Positions 22,590 through 33,880 of a DNA stretch of 64,000 bases are shown one piece after another. The first letter of the stretch is position 1, and the number at the start of each line of letters is the position of its first letter. The notes beneath the pieces were generated by a model that saw only the letters and a program-made list of their open reading frames with translations, searched no databases and had not been told where the DNA came from. Made by a program: the position numbers and the translations under genes. Source of the DNA: Lepiota brunneoincarnata (lineage: Eukaryota > Basidiomycota > Agaricomycetes > Agaricales > Agaricaceae); the NCBI GenBank assembly GCA_023014365.1, contig JAEBUN010000005.1, forward strand, positions 1,116,001 to 1,180,000, in the 5' to 3' direction.

Positions 22590-25566
22590 TCACCCCAGCG
22601 TTGTCCCCGTCGCAGGTCTTGTTTCATCCCCCGTCTTGCTTCCATTCACCGTACTCGATACCGTCGCCTCCTCTCTCACCTTCTCTTCTGTCCCCTTCAT
22701 ATCCTCGCTTCGCTCACTGCCATTTTCCCCCACAACCTCGATCGGCGGCCCCCTCTCTATATCTCCAGAATCTCCATTCTTCTCGTTCTTGCCTCCATGC
22801 CTTATAATGGTCCGTTGCAACGAATACTTTCTCAGGAACAAGACTGACCCGTCTGTAAGTATCGGATCACAAGCAACTACGATTCTGGCGTACCCATCAC
22901 AAAACACACACCCAGCACCGGTGTCATCACCAACCAAATGGTGCTTATCGACTTGGCATATGCATTAACAACCTCTGCCCTTTGTACAGGGTCCTGCAGA
23001 CGCCATTCAATGAGCTTCCCCAATCCCGATCTTTCTCATGACGGAAACCCTTACCGGGATCGTCTTGAGCCGTCTCACACTCTGGCTCAGCTGTCCAGCA
23101 CTAGTATTCAGCGATAAATTGGGTATCTTCCGAATCTTCTTGGCCAGGACCTAAGCGAACGCACTCAGCCTCTGCAATCCAAATAATATCCGTTGACGGG
23201 CGTAACCCACGCTTGAGAAAATGGCCTGTCCGACTGAAATTCCAACCGTTCCTCCGAGGGTCCTATCAATATCGGTCAGCGATCACGAATGACACACGAT
23301 GTCCCATCGCACGCCACCCACCTGATGAACCCAAACGTTGCTGTTGTGGTGGCCATATCTTTGAGCGGCATAGCTGCCTGCAAAGCAATGAGTGGCACCT
23401 ACACCAAACACGCCCCTTAAGCACAGTCCGCAATCCGACGACCGTTCCTTACCTGGAAGAGTCCCCCAAGACCAAGCGCTGAAATCAACGGGAAAACGAC
23501 TTTTACGGCGCTAGGTGGGTCGGCCTCGTTAGCCGTCTCTAAGCGAGAGTGGATAAACCATTCATACGTCGAAGACGTCCCGTCAAGCATGATCATTAAC
23601 CCCATTCCCACTGCAAACACCGCAAAAGAAACCCATATCACCGCCTGGTATTTGCCCGTTCTGGTAACGAGGAAACCCGACATTGCTGACATCAGTGCAC
23701 AACCGAGCGAAAACGGCAACATCCTGCAAATAGCCGTTTTGAGTGATCAGGCCAAAACCATACGAGAAGACGGCTCACTCGATTCCTGCTCTAGTAGCTG
23801 ATGCACCTAGAACCTGAAAGTACAAGGGGAGGTAATAGGCACCTTGAGGACACATCAATGGTCTGTACGTTTCCAAAAATAAAAATAGCATTACTCACCA
23901 CAGAAAAATGCAACAGCGTGCAAAAGTGTTGTGATAAGGACGATAGCTGTGGTTCTCGTCTTCCAGGACTTTAACAGCGACGCGGCCAAATATTCATAAT
24001 TCCAAACTTACTTTGAACAAACGCGGCGGAATGATAGGTGCGCGTTTCGTAAAATACTCATTGATCCCACCAGCCACGAGGGTGGCACATCCGACAACCA
24101 ACAATACAATCGTTGATACGGAGGACCCTGAGCTTCTAGGTTAGTGCCTCAGCCCAAGCATGTAGTGTAGGGGAAATACCCACAGCTTTTTTCGCTTTCG
24201 TTGAAGCCGAACAGAATACAAAGAATACCTGATGTAATCAGGAACAAGCCAACGAAATCAAATTCTTGCAAGTGTTGCTGAACCGTCTTCCCGTGATGGG
24301 GGTTCAGCTTTAAGAAGAAAAACAACAGTGCTCCACCGAATCCACCCGTGGGCCTTTAGAGTCCAGAGTTAAGAAAGCAAACCAACTTGGACTAGAAAGG
24401 ACTCACAAATTGATGAAGAAACACCAGCGCCAGGTAACATGATCCGTGAAGACCTAGGAGCAGTTTAGAGCCGGAATAAAGCAGCCCAAACCGAATTCAA
24501 CTTACTCCACCCAATAATGGTCCAATGACACTGACCAAAAGGATGAGCATAAAACGGAATGGAATCAATGGCACAAGGAGGCGAACCTTGCCACTGCCCA
24601 AGTGGCTCCAAACAATCCTCCGTACTTTCCACGACTAAAGGATGTTAGTATGCTTGGGATAACGCACAAACCGAATCGACGCACTCTTGTAAAGACACAA
24701 TATCACTTAGGGTGATGTTTGCCTGGTTTGACAGTATAAGTGACAGTGGTGCGACAAACGTTGGAGACGAACCATTTGTAAAATGCCCCCTCCTCCCATC
24801 CCCTGGATCGCTCTCGCGATAATCAACCAAGTCTATACCACGAAATTGAGCAGCACACATGACATTGACCAGTTCTTCCTCACCATGCTTTGAGCCGCAC
24901 CACATAGAGCGGAACCGATCTATTACATGTCACTAATGAGTTAGCCAAATATGAATGCCCCGAGTATGATTTATACTTACCAAGAAGGCAAGAATACCAG
25001 AATATAAAATGGGCTTCCTGCCTGTGATATCAGAAAGCTTGCCAAATAGCGGGGACAGGCTACGAAAGTGTGTGAGGTCCGTGGTATCTGGAGATTCCAA
25101 CATACATACGTTGCAGCAGCGAGCATATATGCACTGACCAGGAGCCAGTCATTAATCTGGGTGTTCAATCTGATGCGACAGATATACTCACGTTCCGACC
25201 CAACTGTACTGACTGCCACCACCCAGCTCACTGACAATGGTGGGCAATGCCGTTGCCACGATCGTCTGCGTGGTGGGAGTAAGTACGAGCAGAACAGAGG
25301 CCACAAGGAATGACAAATACCTGATCTAGGGCAGCGAGGAAAACACATAGCATCAAACCTGCAAAAACCTATGGACGCAACCTCATTAACCCCTCCACCG
25401 GAACTTGGGAATGGAAACATACAAGTGACAGTCGATTTTCTGGTAGATGATGCTCTTCGTTGGCTTTCCATGATTCACCCGGCTTTGCTTTCGCGCCGCT
25501 TGATTTCTGTAGTTCCCTTTCATGGACGTGCTTAGGGGGGATTTGTTCGACTGTGTCCGAGGCCAT
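22590..25566 (-). CDS. MFS exporter, DHA2 (14-TM drug/toxin) family
   Basis: Proton-driven efflux pump of the major facilitator superfamily. Start MASDTVEQIPPKHVHERELQ at 25566, a hydrophilic N-terminus, then many membrane exons: LMLCVFLAALDQ, a motif A-like LFGKLSDITGRKPILYSGIL, IIARAIQGM, SDIVSLQERGKYGGLFG, VTWRWCFFIN, FDFVGLFLITSGILC, SLGCALMSAMSGFLVTRTGK, VFPLISALGLGGLF, TLGGTVGISVGQAIFSS, SISTIWLVMTPVLG and IRKYSLQRT-like. A charged Glu/Lys tail ends at 22590. Length, loop motifs and the two extra central helices fit DHA2 exporters (TC 2.A.1.3), which in fungi move azoles, mycotoxins or basic amino acids. The substrate cannot be read from the sequence. There are ten or more introns, so exon ends are approximate. 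Confidence 0.85.
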
Positions 25567-26241
25567 AATCCTGTGGAAGATATTATAGGGAGGAGCAGGG
25601 AGGGAGGAGCCCTGATAGCGTGGAGGCGGATGGAAAAGACACGGAAGAGGCTGCTTGGGAGAAGGGACTGTTATATGAGAGAATCGCCGATTGCGCTTGC
25701 CGGGAATGCCGCTTGAAGATTGACTTGTTAATTCCACCCTTGGATTTACGACACTCTGTGCCTGCCGCCGTAACCATACATTGAAATGGTATCATTGGCT
25801 ACGGATACACATCCGGCGGCATACATCATTGTTTTCGGAGGGGAAAGAGGGGGGGGGGGGCTCAGGCTTTTTTCTTGATCTGGCATTGTAATCCCACGTG
25901 CGGGGAGGGGAATGTCATACAGGAAGCCGAGGCATAATTATGGCACAACCACTGCGTAAGCAACTCGGCAAATGTTGGGGATGTAACGCGCAGAAAACTG
26001 TGCAAGGGTCCCTGCCTGGTGATCGCGAGAGACGCGTCGAAAGATCTTTCAACTTTAACGGCAGAGTCATACTTGCATGGTAAGTAGGGCTGTTGTGATG
26101 ACTGAGATGGTGATATCACCGGAGCCGCCCTTTTTCGGAGTTCTCCAGCTCAAACCTTATCTGTCTTAAGATTTCTTCTCACTTTTACCTCCACCCCCAC
26201 AACTGCATTTTTGTTGCTCATACCTCTAGAAAACCCATACC
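25567..26241. other. Divergent spacer between the exporter and Ran genes
   Basis: About 675 bp with a run of 12 G at about 25849-25860 and CT-rich tracts before the Ran start (about 26160-26240), typical of promoters of highly expressed fungal genes. An open frame at 25898-26083 has no recognisable product. Confidence 0.4.
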
Positions 26242-27342
26242 ATGACTGATCAAGTAACAATCCCCACATTCAAACTCGTCCTCGGTAGGCCATAGTCTCT
26301 TTGGAGGCCAACAGCTCAGATCTGACGTGATCTCCATCGATGTCTCTTCTACTCCCAACGACGCGCTTTTTTGCCGTTCTGACCCGTTCTGACACATTGT
26401 GCTGACCATCGCTTTGACTTCTAATCCGCAGTTGGTGACGGTGGTACTGGCAAGACCACTTTTGTCAAGGTACGCGCAGCAGCTTGTGAAACTCCCCCGA
26501 TCGCTTGGTGATCTTGGAACCGTGCAGCGTCACTTGACTGGTGAATTTGAAAAAAAGTACATCGGTAGGCAATCCTATCTACTCCCGTCGTTTTCGTGCT
26601 GGAGGTTGTCCGGATGGTTGATCTCACAATTCGGTTGCAGCCACCTTGGGTGTCGAGGTCCACCCTCTGTCTTTCTCAACCAACTTCGGCACCATCTGCT
26701 TCAATGTTTGGGACACTGCAGGACAGGAAAAATTCGGTGGCCTGAGGGATGGCTACTATATTCAGGGCCAGTGTGGTATTATCATGTTTGACGTCACCTC
26801 GCGCATCACATACAAGAACGTCCCCAACTGGCATCGTGACCTCGAGCGCGTCTGCGAGAACATCCCTATCGTCCTTTGTGGTAACAAGGTCGATGTCAAG
26901 GTGCGGTCAACGCGTGAACGGGCGGCGCAGACCCGTTGATTTGGTTTCGCTTTAGGAACGAAAAGTGAAGACGGGCGCAGTCACCTTCCACCGCAAGAAG
27001 AACTTGCAGTACTTCGAGATTTCGGCCAAGTCCAACTACAACTTTGAGAAGCCCTTCCTTTGGTTGGCGAGGAAGCTTGTCGGGTGAGTCGAACCGTGGA
27101 TCCGACACCCGATACTGGTTACGAGATATCATCACGTCAACAGCAATCCAACTCTGGAATTCGTTGCTGCCCCTGCTCTTGCTCCTGCTGAAGTCGCTGT
27201 GGACCCTCAGCTCATGGCACAGTACGAACAAGAACTGAAGCAGGTATGATTAAGAATGATATCACTTCCTTGCCCGCTCTCATAATTTTTTACACCACAG
27301 GCCGAAGCTGTTCCTCTTCCCGAAGAAGATGACGATCTCTAG
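26242..27342 (+). CDS. GSP1: Ran GTPase (GSP1/Spi1)
   Basis: Nuclear transport GTPase. Seven exons splice to about 215 residues: [51 protein letters not shown] and onward. The P-loop GDGGTGKTT, switch [23 protein letters not shown] guanine motif and [20 protein letters not shown] are all intact, and the acidic C-terminus EEDDDL, the Ran hallmark, ends at 27342. Exon 1 ends at CTCGTCCTCG before gtaggc. Later introns lie before RHLTGEF, TLGVEV, ERKVKTG, NPTLEFV and AEAVPLP. No frame problem. Its near-invariant sequence makes it a good check of local sequence quality. Confidence 0.97.
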
Positions 27343-28895
27343 GTTGTTTGTCAAATGGGCAGCCTTGTTTCTGGCTTAGTCATGTTCAACTTTCTCAGAT
27401 GCGACACTACGAATACACTTACACCCTCCATCTCTTGTTCAGTAGCAAACCTGTAATTAACGTTCCCCTTATATTCCCGGATTCCGAGGCACATCTTGCA
27501 CATCGAGCTTCTGAGATGAATGGATTTCTCTTTCGCCCAACCGCGAGCCGGACACAGGGGCCCGGGCAATCGCCTTGAACAAAATACCTTGGGAGAGATG
27601 GGGTGATTGGGATAGTACCAGAAGCTATTGTTTGACGAGAGGGACAGCAAGGACTCTTCCTCAATGTAAGAATCACGACGTGCTCCCGAGCCAGATTTCG
27701 GCCGGGGTCCAATATTTGTTTGGTTTCATTGTCACCCCAATGTTAGTTCCCTTTCCGTTGGCGAAGCCACATTTCTCTTTGTGACTTGTCAGAACCCTGA
27801 GGTTGGATTAGGGAATTATCGTCCGTAATCCGGGTACCCTGCAATAAGGATTCTCTGAGCTATGTACTTATGGCTCCTCGTTTGCCATCTGAGTAATAAT
27901 GGGTCCACCCGCACACATAATATTTTTGGTCCCTCCGTTCAAATTCGTCATGAGGTAACACCAGATCGATAATCTCCTTGAACCTCGACAACTTGTTTGA
28001 TCACAAGACCCCTCTTGTGGCGGTCGGTAAGATCCTACACAGGGTTCACAAGGTTGATCGGCATGTTTTTTCCCCTGGTGAATCAAGGGCCAGGAAGGAT
28101 TCTCGCCAAGAGAGTGCTATTGGCCCCGTTATCTGGTTACGGAATGCTTCCAGCTCGCGTTCCGGTTTGTGCAGCTTGGCTGACATCCTGAGCGAGCGCT
28201 GTCGTGGCGCTACTAGCAAAGGTGCCCGAAGAACTTACGAATTCTTCCTAGCTTTTCTCCCACCGCCTTGGCTGCGTTTCTCGGCCTCCGGCGCGCTCAC
28301 CGCAATTAATTAAAATGAATACAGCGCGCCTTCCGCGTCCCACAACGTAGCTTGTTATAGTATCATTCTTTTATTGGGACTGTCCGGATTGTTCTATCTC
28401 ACTGACTTAATATATGGGGTTGACGCACCCGACCAGCTGCACGGACGAGGCGAAGTGAAAGAGAGCGATCGCACGGCTCGATCTACTTTGGAGTGCCGGG
28501 GAGTGCTTTTCAATGAGTAATGTCGGCGGTTTGGATATCAGGACTAGTCTTTGAGGAAGTTGCCGCTAGCGACTTTTTTTATCCTGGCCTGCAGGTTCTT
28601 GTGTCCGGGAACCTCTGTTCGCCATAAATGTTAATTCATGTCTGGTCCCTGTTTTCGAGTGGTGGGTGACAGTAGCGAAAGGGCAGTGCGTAGCTTGAAG
28701 GCCGATGAAAATCGATAGATAAGTGGGAAAAGAGGTTTATTTCTTCCACGACAGAAACCTACACAGAGTCCACTGGAAATGTTACACATCCGAATACCAA
28801 GAGCGCAGACGGGAAGGTACACTAACATGATACCTTATAGCAAGAAGCGGGCTGGAAATGACGATGGCGAAGTCGTGACTCAACAGAACCGGTCA
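27343..28895. other. Long intergenic region, no gene recognised
   Basis: About 1.55 kb between Ran and FRG1. Several open frames of 60-110 codons occur on both strands (largest 27978-28313 plus), but none has motifs, splice-joined continuation or family resemblance. The 28300-28450 part is AT-rich. The downstream end of FRG1 may extend into 28800-28895. Confidence 0.45.
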
Positions 28896-29896
28896 CTATA
28901 CATGAGTGTCAGAATGTGTGGATATTGTCAGAAGGGTGCTGCCCACCTCTTCAGCTTTGGATCGACGATCAAGAAGTGCCTCGGCCAGGCGACCCTCCTT
29001 GCGGGCTGCTTTGAGCTGTGGGGACATTATAAACATCGACTTGCCACCAAGTAGTTTGGTGTTGACCCACTTCCTTCTTATCTTCTTGGGATAGCACAAT
29101 TCTTCCAGCCCCCCAAGTCTGGTAGAGCCGGCTTAAGAGGATGACAGATGAGAAATAACAGGAAAGTTTGGTTGAGGGGAATCCAAGCTTACTTTGTACT
29201 CGACTCGTCGATTTTGGGGGGAGCAGTGACTTCCTTTCGCTTCCTCTCTTCTTCATGTGCTTCCTTCTTGTACTTGTTCTGGATTTTCACCCAAAATCTC
29301 TCTCGGAAGGCGACCTCTTCGCTGTCACCTCTGAGCTGAAGAGAACCTCCCGCAACTTCGTCAACGCTGAGGTATTTCTCGTAGACGTTCATAAAGGCAA
29401 CCATCCCATCAGGCATGATGACTGGTGTCCACTCCTCTTGAGGGCCACGGGCATCGCGATCAGCCGAGACAAGGCCGTGCTTATCACAAGAAAGGAATTT
29501 TCCTTCTCCTACACCAGTACGGAGGTTGATTGTCGAGGATCCTGCAACACGGGTAGTAACCCAAACCTGGGCGACATCAGAGGGAGTCTGTTCCAACAGG
29601 GAAGTAGGCCCGGAGTCGTCCTCGTTTTTAAACCTGTCCAAGGAGTGGAGGACAACACGGTTTGTCGTCGAGTTGAAATTGATGGAAATGGGGGAGGGAT
29701 CGGAGGGATGGAAGATGAAGGTGGGGCCGCGAATTTCGTGCGCCTGTTCGAGGAAGACCCAGGTTTCGGGGTCTTTGTCCTCCTCTCGCCGCTTGCCGCT
29801 GCGTCCCTCGTCGACATCGTCGTGTCTCTTGCGCTTTTTTCTTGCCTTCTCGCCCTTGAACTTGAGTTTCGTCGAGCGCACTCGGTCATCAGCCAT
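28896..29896 (-). CDS. FRG1: FRG1-like protein (fascin-fold, RNA processing)
   Basis: Homologue of human FRG1, an actin/RNA-binding nuclear protein associated with the spliceosome. Start at 29896: MADDRVRSTKLKFKGEKARK and a lysine-rich nuclear/nucleolar signal (KKRKRHDD). The fascin-like barrel follows (GPTFIFHPSDPSPISINF, AQVWVTTRV, GEGKFLSCDKHGLVSADRDA, EEWTPVI, FMNVYEKYLSVDE, FRERFWVKIQNKYKKE). After introns come TWGAGRIVLSQEDKKE and the family C-terminus KAARKEGRLAEALLDRRSK. The final few residues depend on whether the last exon reads to the stop at 28896 or splices once more near 28850. A 275-codon frame on the opposite strand is a shadow of this gene. Confidence 0.9.
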
Positions 29897-30041
29897 CGTC
29901 AATGTTACACATATCCGACTTCCAAGTCGCTTCCTAATGTGTTGCACGTGACCACTAACTACCACCGTGGGAATCCGTGCCACACCTCCCCATAGTGGTC
30001 TTCCCCTCATCGCATCCACCGTCCTCAAGAACTCCGCTGAA
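29897..30041. promoter_or_regulatory. 145-bp bidirectional promoter, FRG1/RPL26
   Basis: Only 145 bp separate two start codons pointing outward, so both promoters must overlap. It contains a CACGTG E-box (29945-29950), a frequent regulatory palindrome. Expression of the ribosomal protein gene is expected to be far stronger than that of FRG1. Confidence 0.6.
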
Positions 30042-30756
30042 ATGAAGTACAACCCCGGTATGTCACAAGATTGCTAGACCTATTATACCTCTGTATCCCT
30101 TGGACAAAATATCGTTCTTTTGGTGGAACTCTTGGCTGGATGTAGACCTTGGGTTATGGATAACTCTCATGCACGGAAATGCTCATATCGTCATTTCTAA
30201 TAACAGATGTTTCCTCTTCGCGGCGCAAGTCCCGCAAAGCCCATTTCACGGCACCTTCTTCCGTTCGCCGCAAGATTATGTCTTCCGGTCTCTCCAAAGA
30301 TCTCCGGGCTAAATACAACGTTGGCTAAGCATCCCCTGTACTCAACGAGCCAGATGCTGAAATTCCCACAGACCCGTTCACTACCTATTCGTAAAGACGA
30401 TGAGGTTAGGATTGTTCGAGGAAAATATAAGGGCCGTGAGGGGAAAGTGACCCAGGTTTACCGCAAGAAATGGGTCATCCATGTCGATCGAGTTCAGCGT
30501 GATAAATCAAATGGCGCAAGCGCGCTCATCGGTATCCATCCCAGCAATGTCGTTATCACGACAATCAAATTGGATAAGGATCGGTGTGTCGATTGCGTTT
30601 GTCATTCGAGTCGAGTCGCTCATTCATGATAATTCAGTCGGACAATCCTTGAGAGGAAGGACAGGAAGAAGGCAGGTAGTGGTGACGTTGAGATGGTCGA
30701 CGTACGTACCGAGAGCTTCCAGAGCTCTTACCCTTGTCTCACTAGTTTTTCAGTGA
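30042..30756 (+). CDS. RPL26: 60S ribosomal protein L26 (uL24)
   Basis: Large-subunit protein near the exit tunnel. Exons 30042-30057, 30207-30319, 30372-30583 and 30638-30701, plus a last exon starting at 30754, give 135 residues: [79 protein letters not shown] and [19 protein letters not shown]. The first exon of 16 nt is typical of ribosomal protein genes. After GAC at 30701 an intron (gtacgt..ttcag) is followed directly by TGA, so the stop codon alone opens the last exon. Reading through instead would add an unrelated tail. Convergent with VMA8. Confidence 0.95.
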
Positions 30757-30923
30757 TTCCCCAATCCACCACTCTCAAATATACTCTCCTGCATACTTTC
30801 ATGCACTTAAAAAGTTATAATACATCCATATATGTCACTCGGTTCCTCAGAGCGCGAAGGTACATTGATAGCTCATTGAAGTTACAAAGCTTTGTGGTAT
30901 TTCGATGGATTAACACTGGCTGA

Positions 30924-31838
30924 TCAGAAAATGACATCTTCATCCTTCGTGCTCAAAAAATTCGTGGACCCTTCATCCTCTGGTAACAGTGGCTCGTTTT
31001 CCGAGGTCATGCTCTGGTTGGATTCTTCTGACATCTTTGCAGCGCTCTCTCTCTTCTTCTTTCCTTGAACTTTCTTTAACCTGTGGATCGTCAGCGAACA
31101 AATATTGCTTCAGTAAAATTAAACATACCTGAAAAACTCTTCGCGATCCATCTCATCCAGCTCGCTCACAATGTACTTGATAGTGTTTTCCAATCGTGGT
31201 ATAACAACATGTTCAATAGCATTGACTCGGCGGTTCGTCGCACGAATGACCTCATCAAGGATAGTGAATGCTGTCTGGAGCGATGCGAGCTCAACTAGTG
31301 TTTCGAGGGCTTTGGCATATACTTCTTTGGCCTTCATGACTTGTTGTCCACCCCGGCCCAGACCCGTTAGATTGAAATCTAATCCACCTTGTAGTGGTAA
31401 TTCTTCCAAGATTAGGATGCCAGCATACCTGAACCCGGCACACGATCGGCTTCAAAAGCCGGTAGCACTACTCCTGAAACATTCTCTTGCTTAGCCTTCA
31501 CTCTGAACGTCGCCAGCTTGGCCTGCTCTTGCACCAGATAAGATATATCGCCGGTCGCGTATGTCACCTCGGCCATCGAGAATGAGGCGAGTTGCATGAC
31601 CTTGCCCATCTTGCGTTTCGCCTGATCTTGTTCTCTTCAATTCATGTTAGCTATATCCCAGACAGGTCGAACTTGCCTCGTCGACTTTCTTGAGAATAGC
31701 CCTGAACCTCGTGGTCAGTGCATCTCGCTTTTTGGCAAGCAATGAATGTCCAGTTTGTGCGCTCTTGAGCCTGAGTTTGGTGTTCGTTAGCGCCATGCGC
31801 GTGGCGAAGATATTCTCCCGAGGACCAGTGCCAGACAT
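30924..31838 (-). CDS. VMA8: V-type ATPase subunit D
   Basis: Central-stalk subunit coupling ATP hydrolysis to rotation in the vacuolar proton pump. Start 31838, [20 protein letters not shown], then [80 protein letters not shown] and [20 protein letters not shown]. It ends in a Ser/Glu-rich tail ([19 protein letters not shown]). Long helices at both ends form the coiled-coil stalk. The intron at 31622-31676 begins GC (gcaagt), and only that choice gives the conserved KKVDE/AKRKMG junction. Another short intron joins [12 protein letters not shown]. Confidence 0.95.
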
Positions 31839-31949
31839 GATGGAAGGCAGGCGAATATGTCACGATTCAGGGCAAGAGGTACACTGTGACGGGAATTGGG
31901 GACGCGGCAGTCATACTCTTATATGGAAGTGCAGAGCCCTACTGAATTA

Positions 31950-32031
31950 GGGGGCATAGCTCAGTTGGGAGAGCAGTAGACTGAAGTCATTAATATTCTA
32001 AAGGTCCCGCGTTCGATCCGCGGTGCCCCCA
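31950..32031 (+). tRNA. tRNA-Phe(GAA), intron-containing
   Basis: Acceptor stem GGGGGCA/TGCCCCC, D arm GCTCAGTTGGGAGAGC, anticodon loop CTGAAG with GAA at 34-36, a 9-nt intron (tcattaata) after position 37, and T arm CCGCG TTCGATC CGCGG. The last anticodon-stem pair is G-A in both copies. Followed by a T5 stretch (Pol III stop). The discriminator base is A. Confidence 0.95.
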
Positions 32032-32867
32032 TTCTTTTTCCCATACATGGGAATATACCGTCGCGATTTTGACGGTTCAAGCGTGTCTCCAGCCGAGGAG
32101 AGGCCGGTTCACCCAGCACAGCTGGTAACTTGCGTGCTTCCTTGTGATTTTTGGGACCCTGGGAACTTGGGCCAGTGCGAATTTACTGTGAAGCGTGCCC
32201 GGCGCCCGTAAATCGAGGCAAATACATCGCTGGTTAATTTTTTCCCTCCGCTCAGCTGTGAGTCAATTTCACTACCAGACTCCTTCCCAGTCGTTGGGAT
32301 GCTTGCTTATATATTCGTGCTCACAGTCCCGACGATTTACGGATGAACGCCCGTAAATCGACGCAAATAAGGCTACTTGACGCATCATAAGCGGAGCATC
32401 CTCTATTTCGCTACACCCTTACTAATGAATAGACTGTAAAATATGTTCCCACAACCGCAGGCCTCTGTGTAACTCGTACACTATAGATGGGAAAGCTGCC
32501 AATAACAGAGGCGGAGTATTTCCATTGATCTGCAAATTACGTGGGCGAAATTCTAGGGCTGGGTGTGCAATTGCTTCAGGAGCCCTGGTTGAGGGACAAG
32601 GCACGATAGATAGGCTATGCCTGAGTACCCGACAGGAGTGATTTCGTTGTCTTCTCCCGGAGTTCGTCGGTCCGTGTGAAGTATTCAGTGACGCCGAACA
32701 CCCCGAGGACGGTGGGACCGCTCGCCCTGGGCGTCAGTAGCGGTAATCTCCGCAGTAAACCTGGCAATCAGTTGCATCCTCCTCATTTGTGACGAAATGA
32801 AAGTCAAAAGCGCAGTGAGCACGCAAGTATGTGGGCAATAGAGAAGAGTAAAAAATGAATGCTCACG
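32032..32867. other. Spacer in the tRNA cluster with a small repeat and hairpin
   Basis: No gene seen. It carries two copies of a 21-bp word beginning GCCCGTAAATCG at 32204-32224 and 32349-32369, and a 10-bp perfect inverted repeat (CGATTTACGG at 32333-32342, CCGTAAATCG at 32351-32360). Confidence 0.6.
32204..32369. repeat. Two direct 21-bp repeats plus a 10-bp inverted repeat
   Basis: The direct copies differ at one base (GAGGC versus GACGC) and lie 145 bp apart, start to start. The inverted repeat has an 8-nt loop and its right arm is inside the second direct copy. Only two copies occur, so it is not a CRISPR array. It may be a solo remnant of a small element or a conserved upstream signal. 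Confidence 0.6.
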
Positions 32868-32949
32868 CGACGCCAGCAGGATTCGAACCTGCGCCCTCAA
32901 AGAGGAACAGATTTCTAATCTGTCGCCGTAACCACTTGGCTATAGCGCC
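32868..32949 (-). tRNA. tRNA-Ser(AGA)
   Basis: Type II tRNA with a long variable arm (TCCTCTTTGAGGGC). Acceptor GGCGCTA/TGGCGTC, anticodon stem ACAGA/TCTGT around loop TTAGAAA, anticodon AGA (first base read as inosine), T arm GCAGG TTCGAAT CCTGC. No intron. The sequence matches the plus-strand copy at 33725. Confidence 0.96.
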
Positions 32950-33098
32950 TGATAACTATCCGGGTCGTGTCGGTACGCGGAGGGGTCATTATCCATCTTC
33001 TGATCCGTGAAGTTCAAGTATAACGGGGTGTAGGGATGATGGATCGAGCTCCCTTCTATCAACACCGCCATGTTCTTCGAGATCCTCTTTCTAACTAG

Positions 33099-33193
33099 GG
33101 CGCTATAGCCAAGTGGTTACGGCGACAGATTCGAACGCTAGTTTGAACATCTGTTCCTCTTTGAGGGCGCAGGTTCAAATCCTGCTGGCGTCG
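33099..33193 (+). tRNA. tRNA-Ser(CGA), intron-containing
   Basis: Same body as the Ser(AGA) copies except the anticodon (CGA) and one T-loop change (TTCAAAT). A 13-nt intron (cgctagtttgaac) lies after position 37. Introns in tRNA-Ser(CGA) but not in Ser(AGA) are also known in yeasts. A T6 terminator follows at about 33212. Confidence 0.95.
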
Positions 33194-33724
33194 CTCACTC
33201 CCGTAATAGTCATTTTTTCTCTGTTTTGTTCGCACACCTACATTACTTGCTGCTCTGCAGTCCTCAATGTCCATCCGGAGCGGATCCCCTTTACCCAGTT
33301 GGAAGGCAGGATACGTACTTTCTCGACCAATGCTAAGGGAATTTTCACACTCCAACGGAGTTGCTTATCGAACCCTCGCGTCAACGGTTCCGACACAGGT
33401 TATAATTTCTGCCGCTCTGGATCAATTTCCCAGAACTCATTACATCCGCGGTCAAGAGCCCCACCAAGCTCGGCAACTCTCCATAATCAGCTTTCACCTT
33501 ATCCAAGGGGGTTGGACCCCAAGCGCATCTACATATGTCGTATTGCGGAGGTCTGAAACAGTCTTCCAAGGCTTGCCAAATCAAGATCCTCCATGCAGGT
33601 CAGGGGTCAGGCTGTGCGGGACATCATTGTTTGTGTTGAGCCCTACCTACATCCACACACTCTTACCGGTCTACCCCTACTTTTGTATAGACTTAGAATG
33701 AAAAGGGTAAACCACCAATGTCGG
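33194..33724. other. Spacer in the tRNA cluster
   Basis: About 530 bp between the two plus-strand serine tRNAs. Open frames of 60-147 codons exist, but they read out of or into the tRNA genes and show no motif. Regarded as non-coding. Confidence 0.5.
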
Positions 33725-33806
33725 GGCGCTATAGCCAAGTGGTTACGGCGACAGATTAGAAATCTGTTCCTCTTTGAGGGCGCAGGTTCGAATCCTGCTG
33801 GCGTCG
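33725..33806 (+). tRNA. tRNA-Ser(AGA)
   Basis: Second intron-less Ser(AGA) gene, matching the minus-strand copy at 32868-32949 through the gene body. Flanks differ. Followed by T-rich terminator sequence (TTTTGTTTT) at about 33812. Confidence 0.96.
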
Positions 33807-33880
33807 TTTCAGTTTTGTTTTAACTTACAAGTCTTTCGGACGACAAATTTTTAACAACTAAAACAGAGTTCCTGTTGTGT

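Noticed and set aside
25849..25860. G12 run as a possible telomere or quadruplex signal
   Set aside because: Single isolated run without repeat unit; more likely promoter low complexity.
27978..28313. 111-codon plus frame between Ran and FRG1
   Set aside because: No motif, no splice extension and ordinary composition for random frame.
29168..29995. 275-codon plus-strand frame
   Set aside because: Antisense shadow of FRG1, which carries clear family motifs.
32204..32369. Possible CRISPR-like repeat
   Set aside because: Only two imperfect copies, eukaryotic context, no spacer array.
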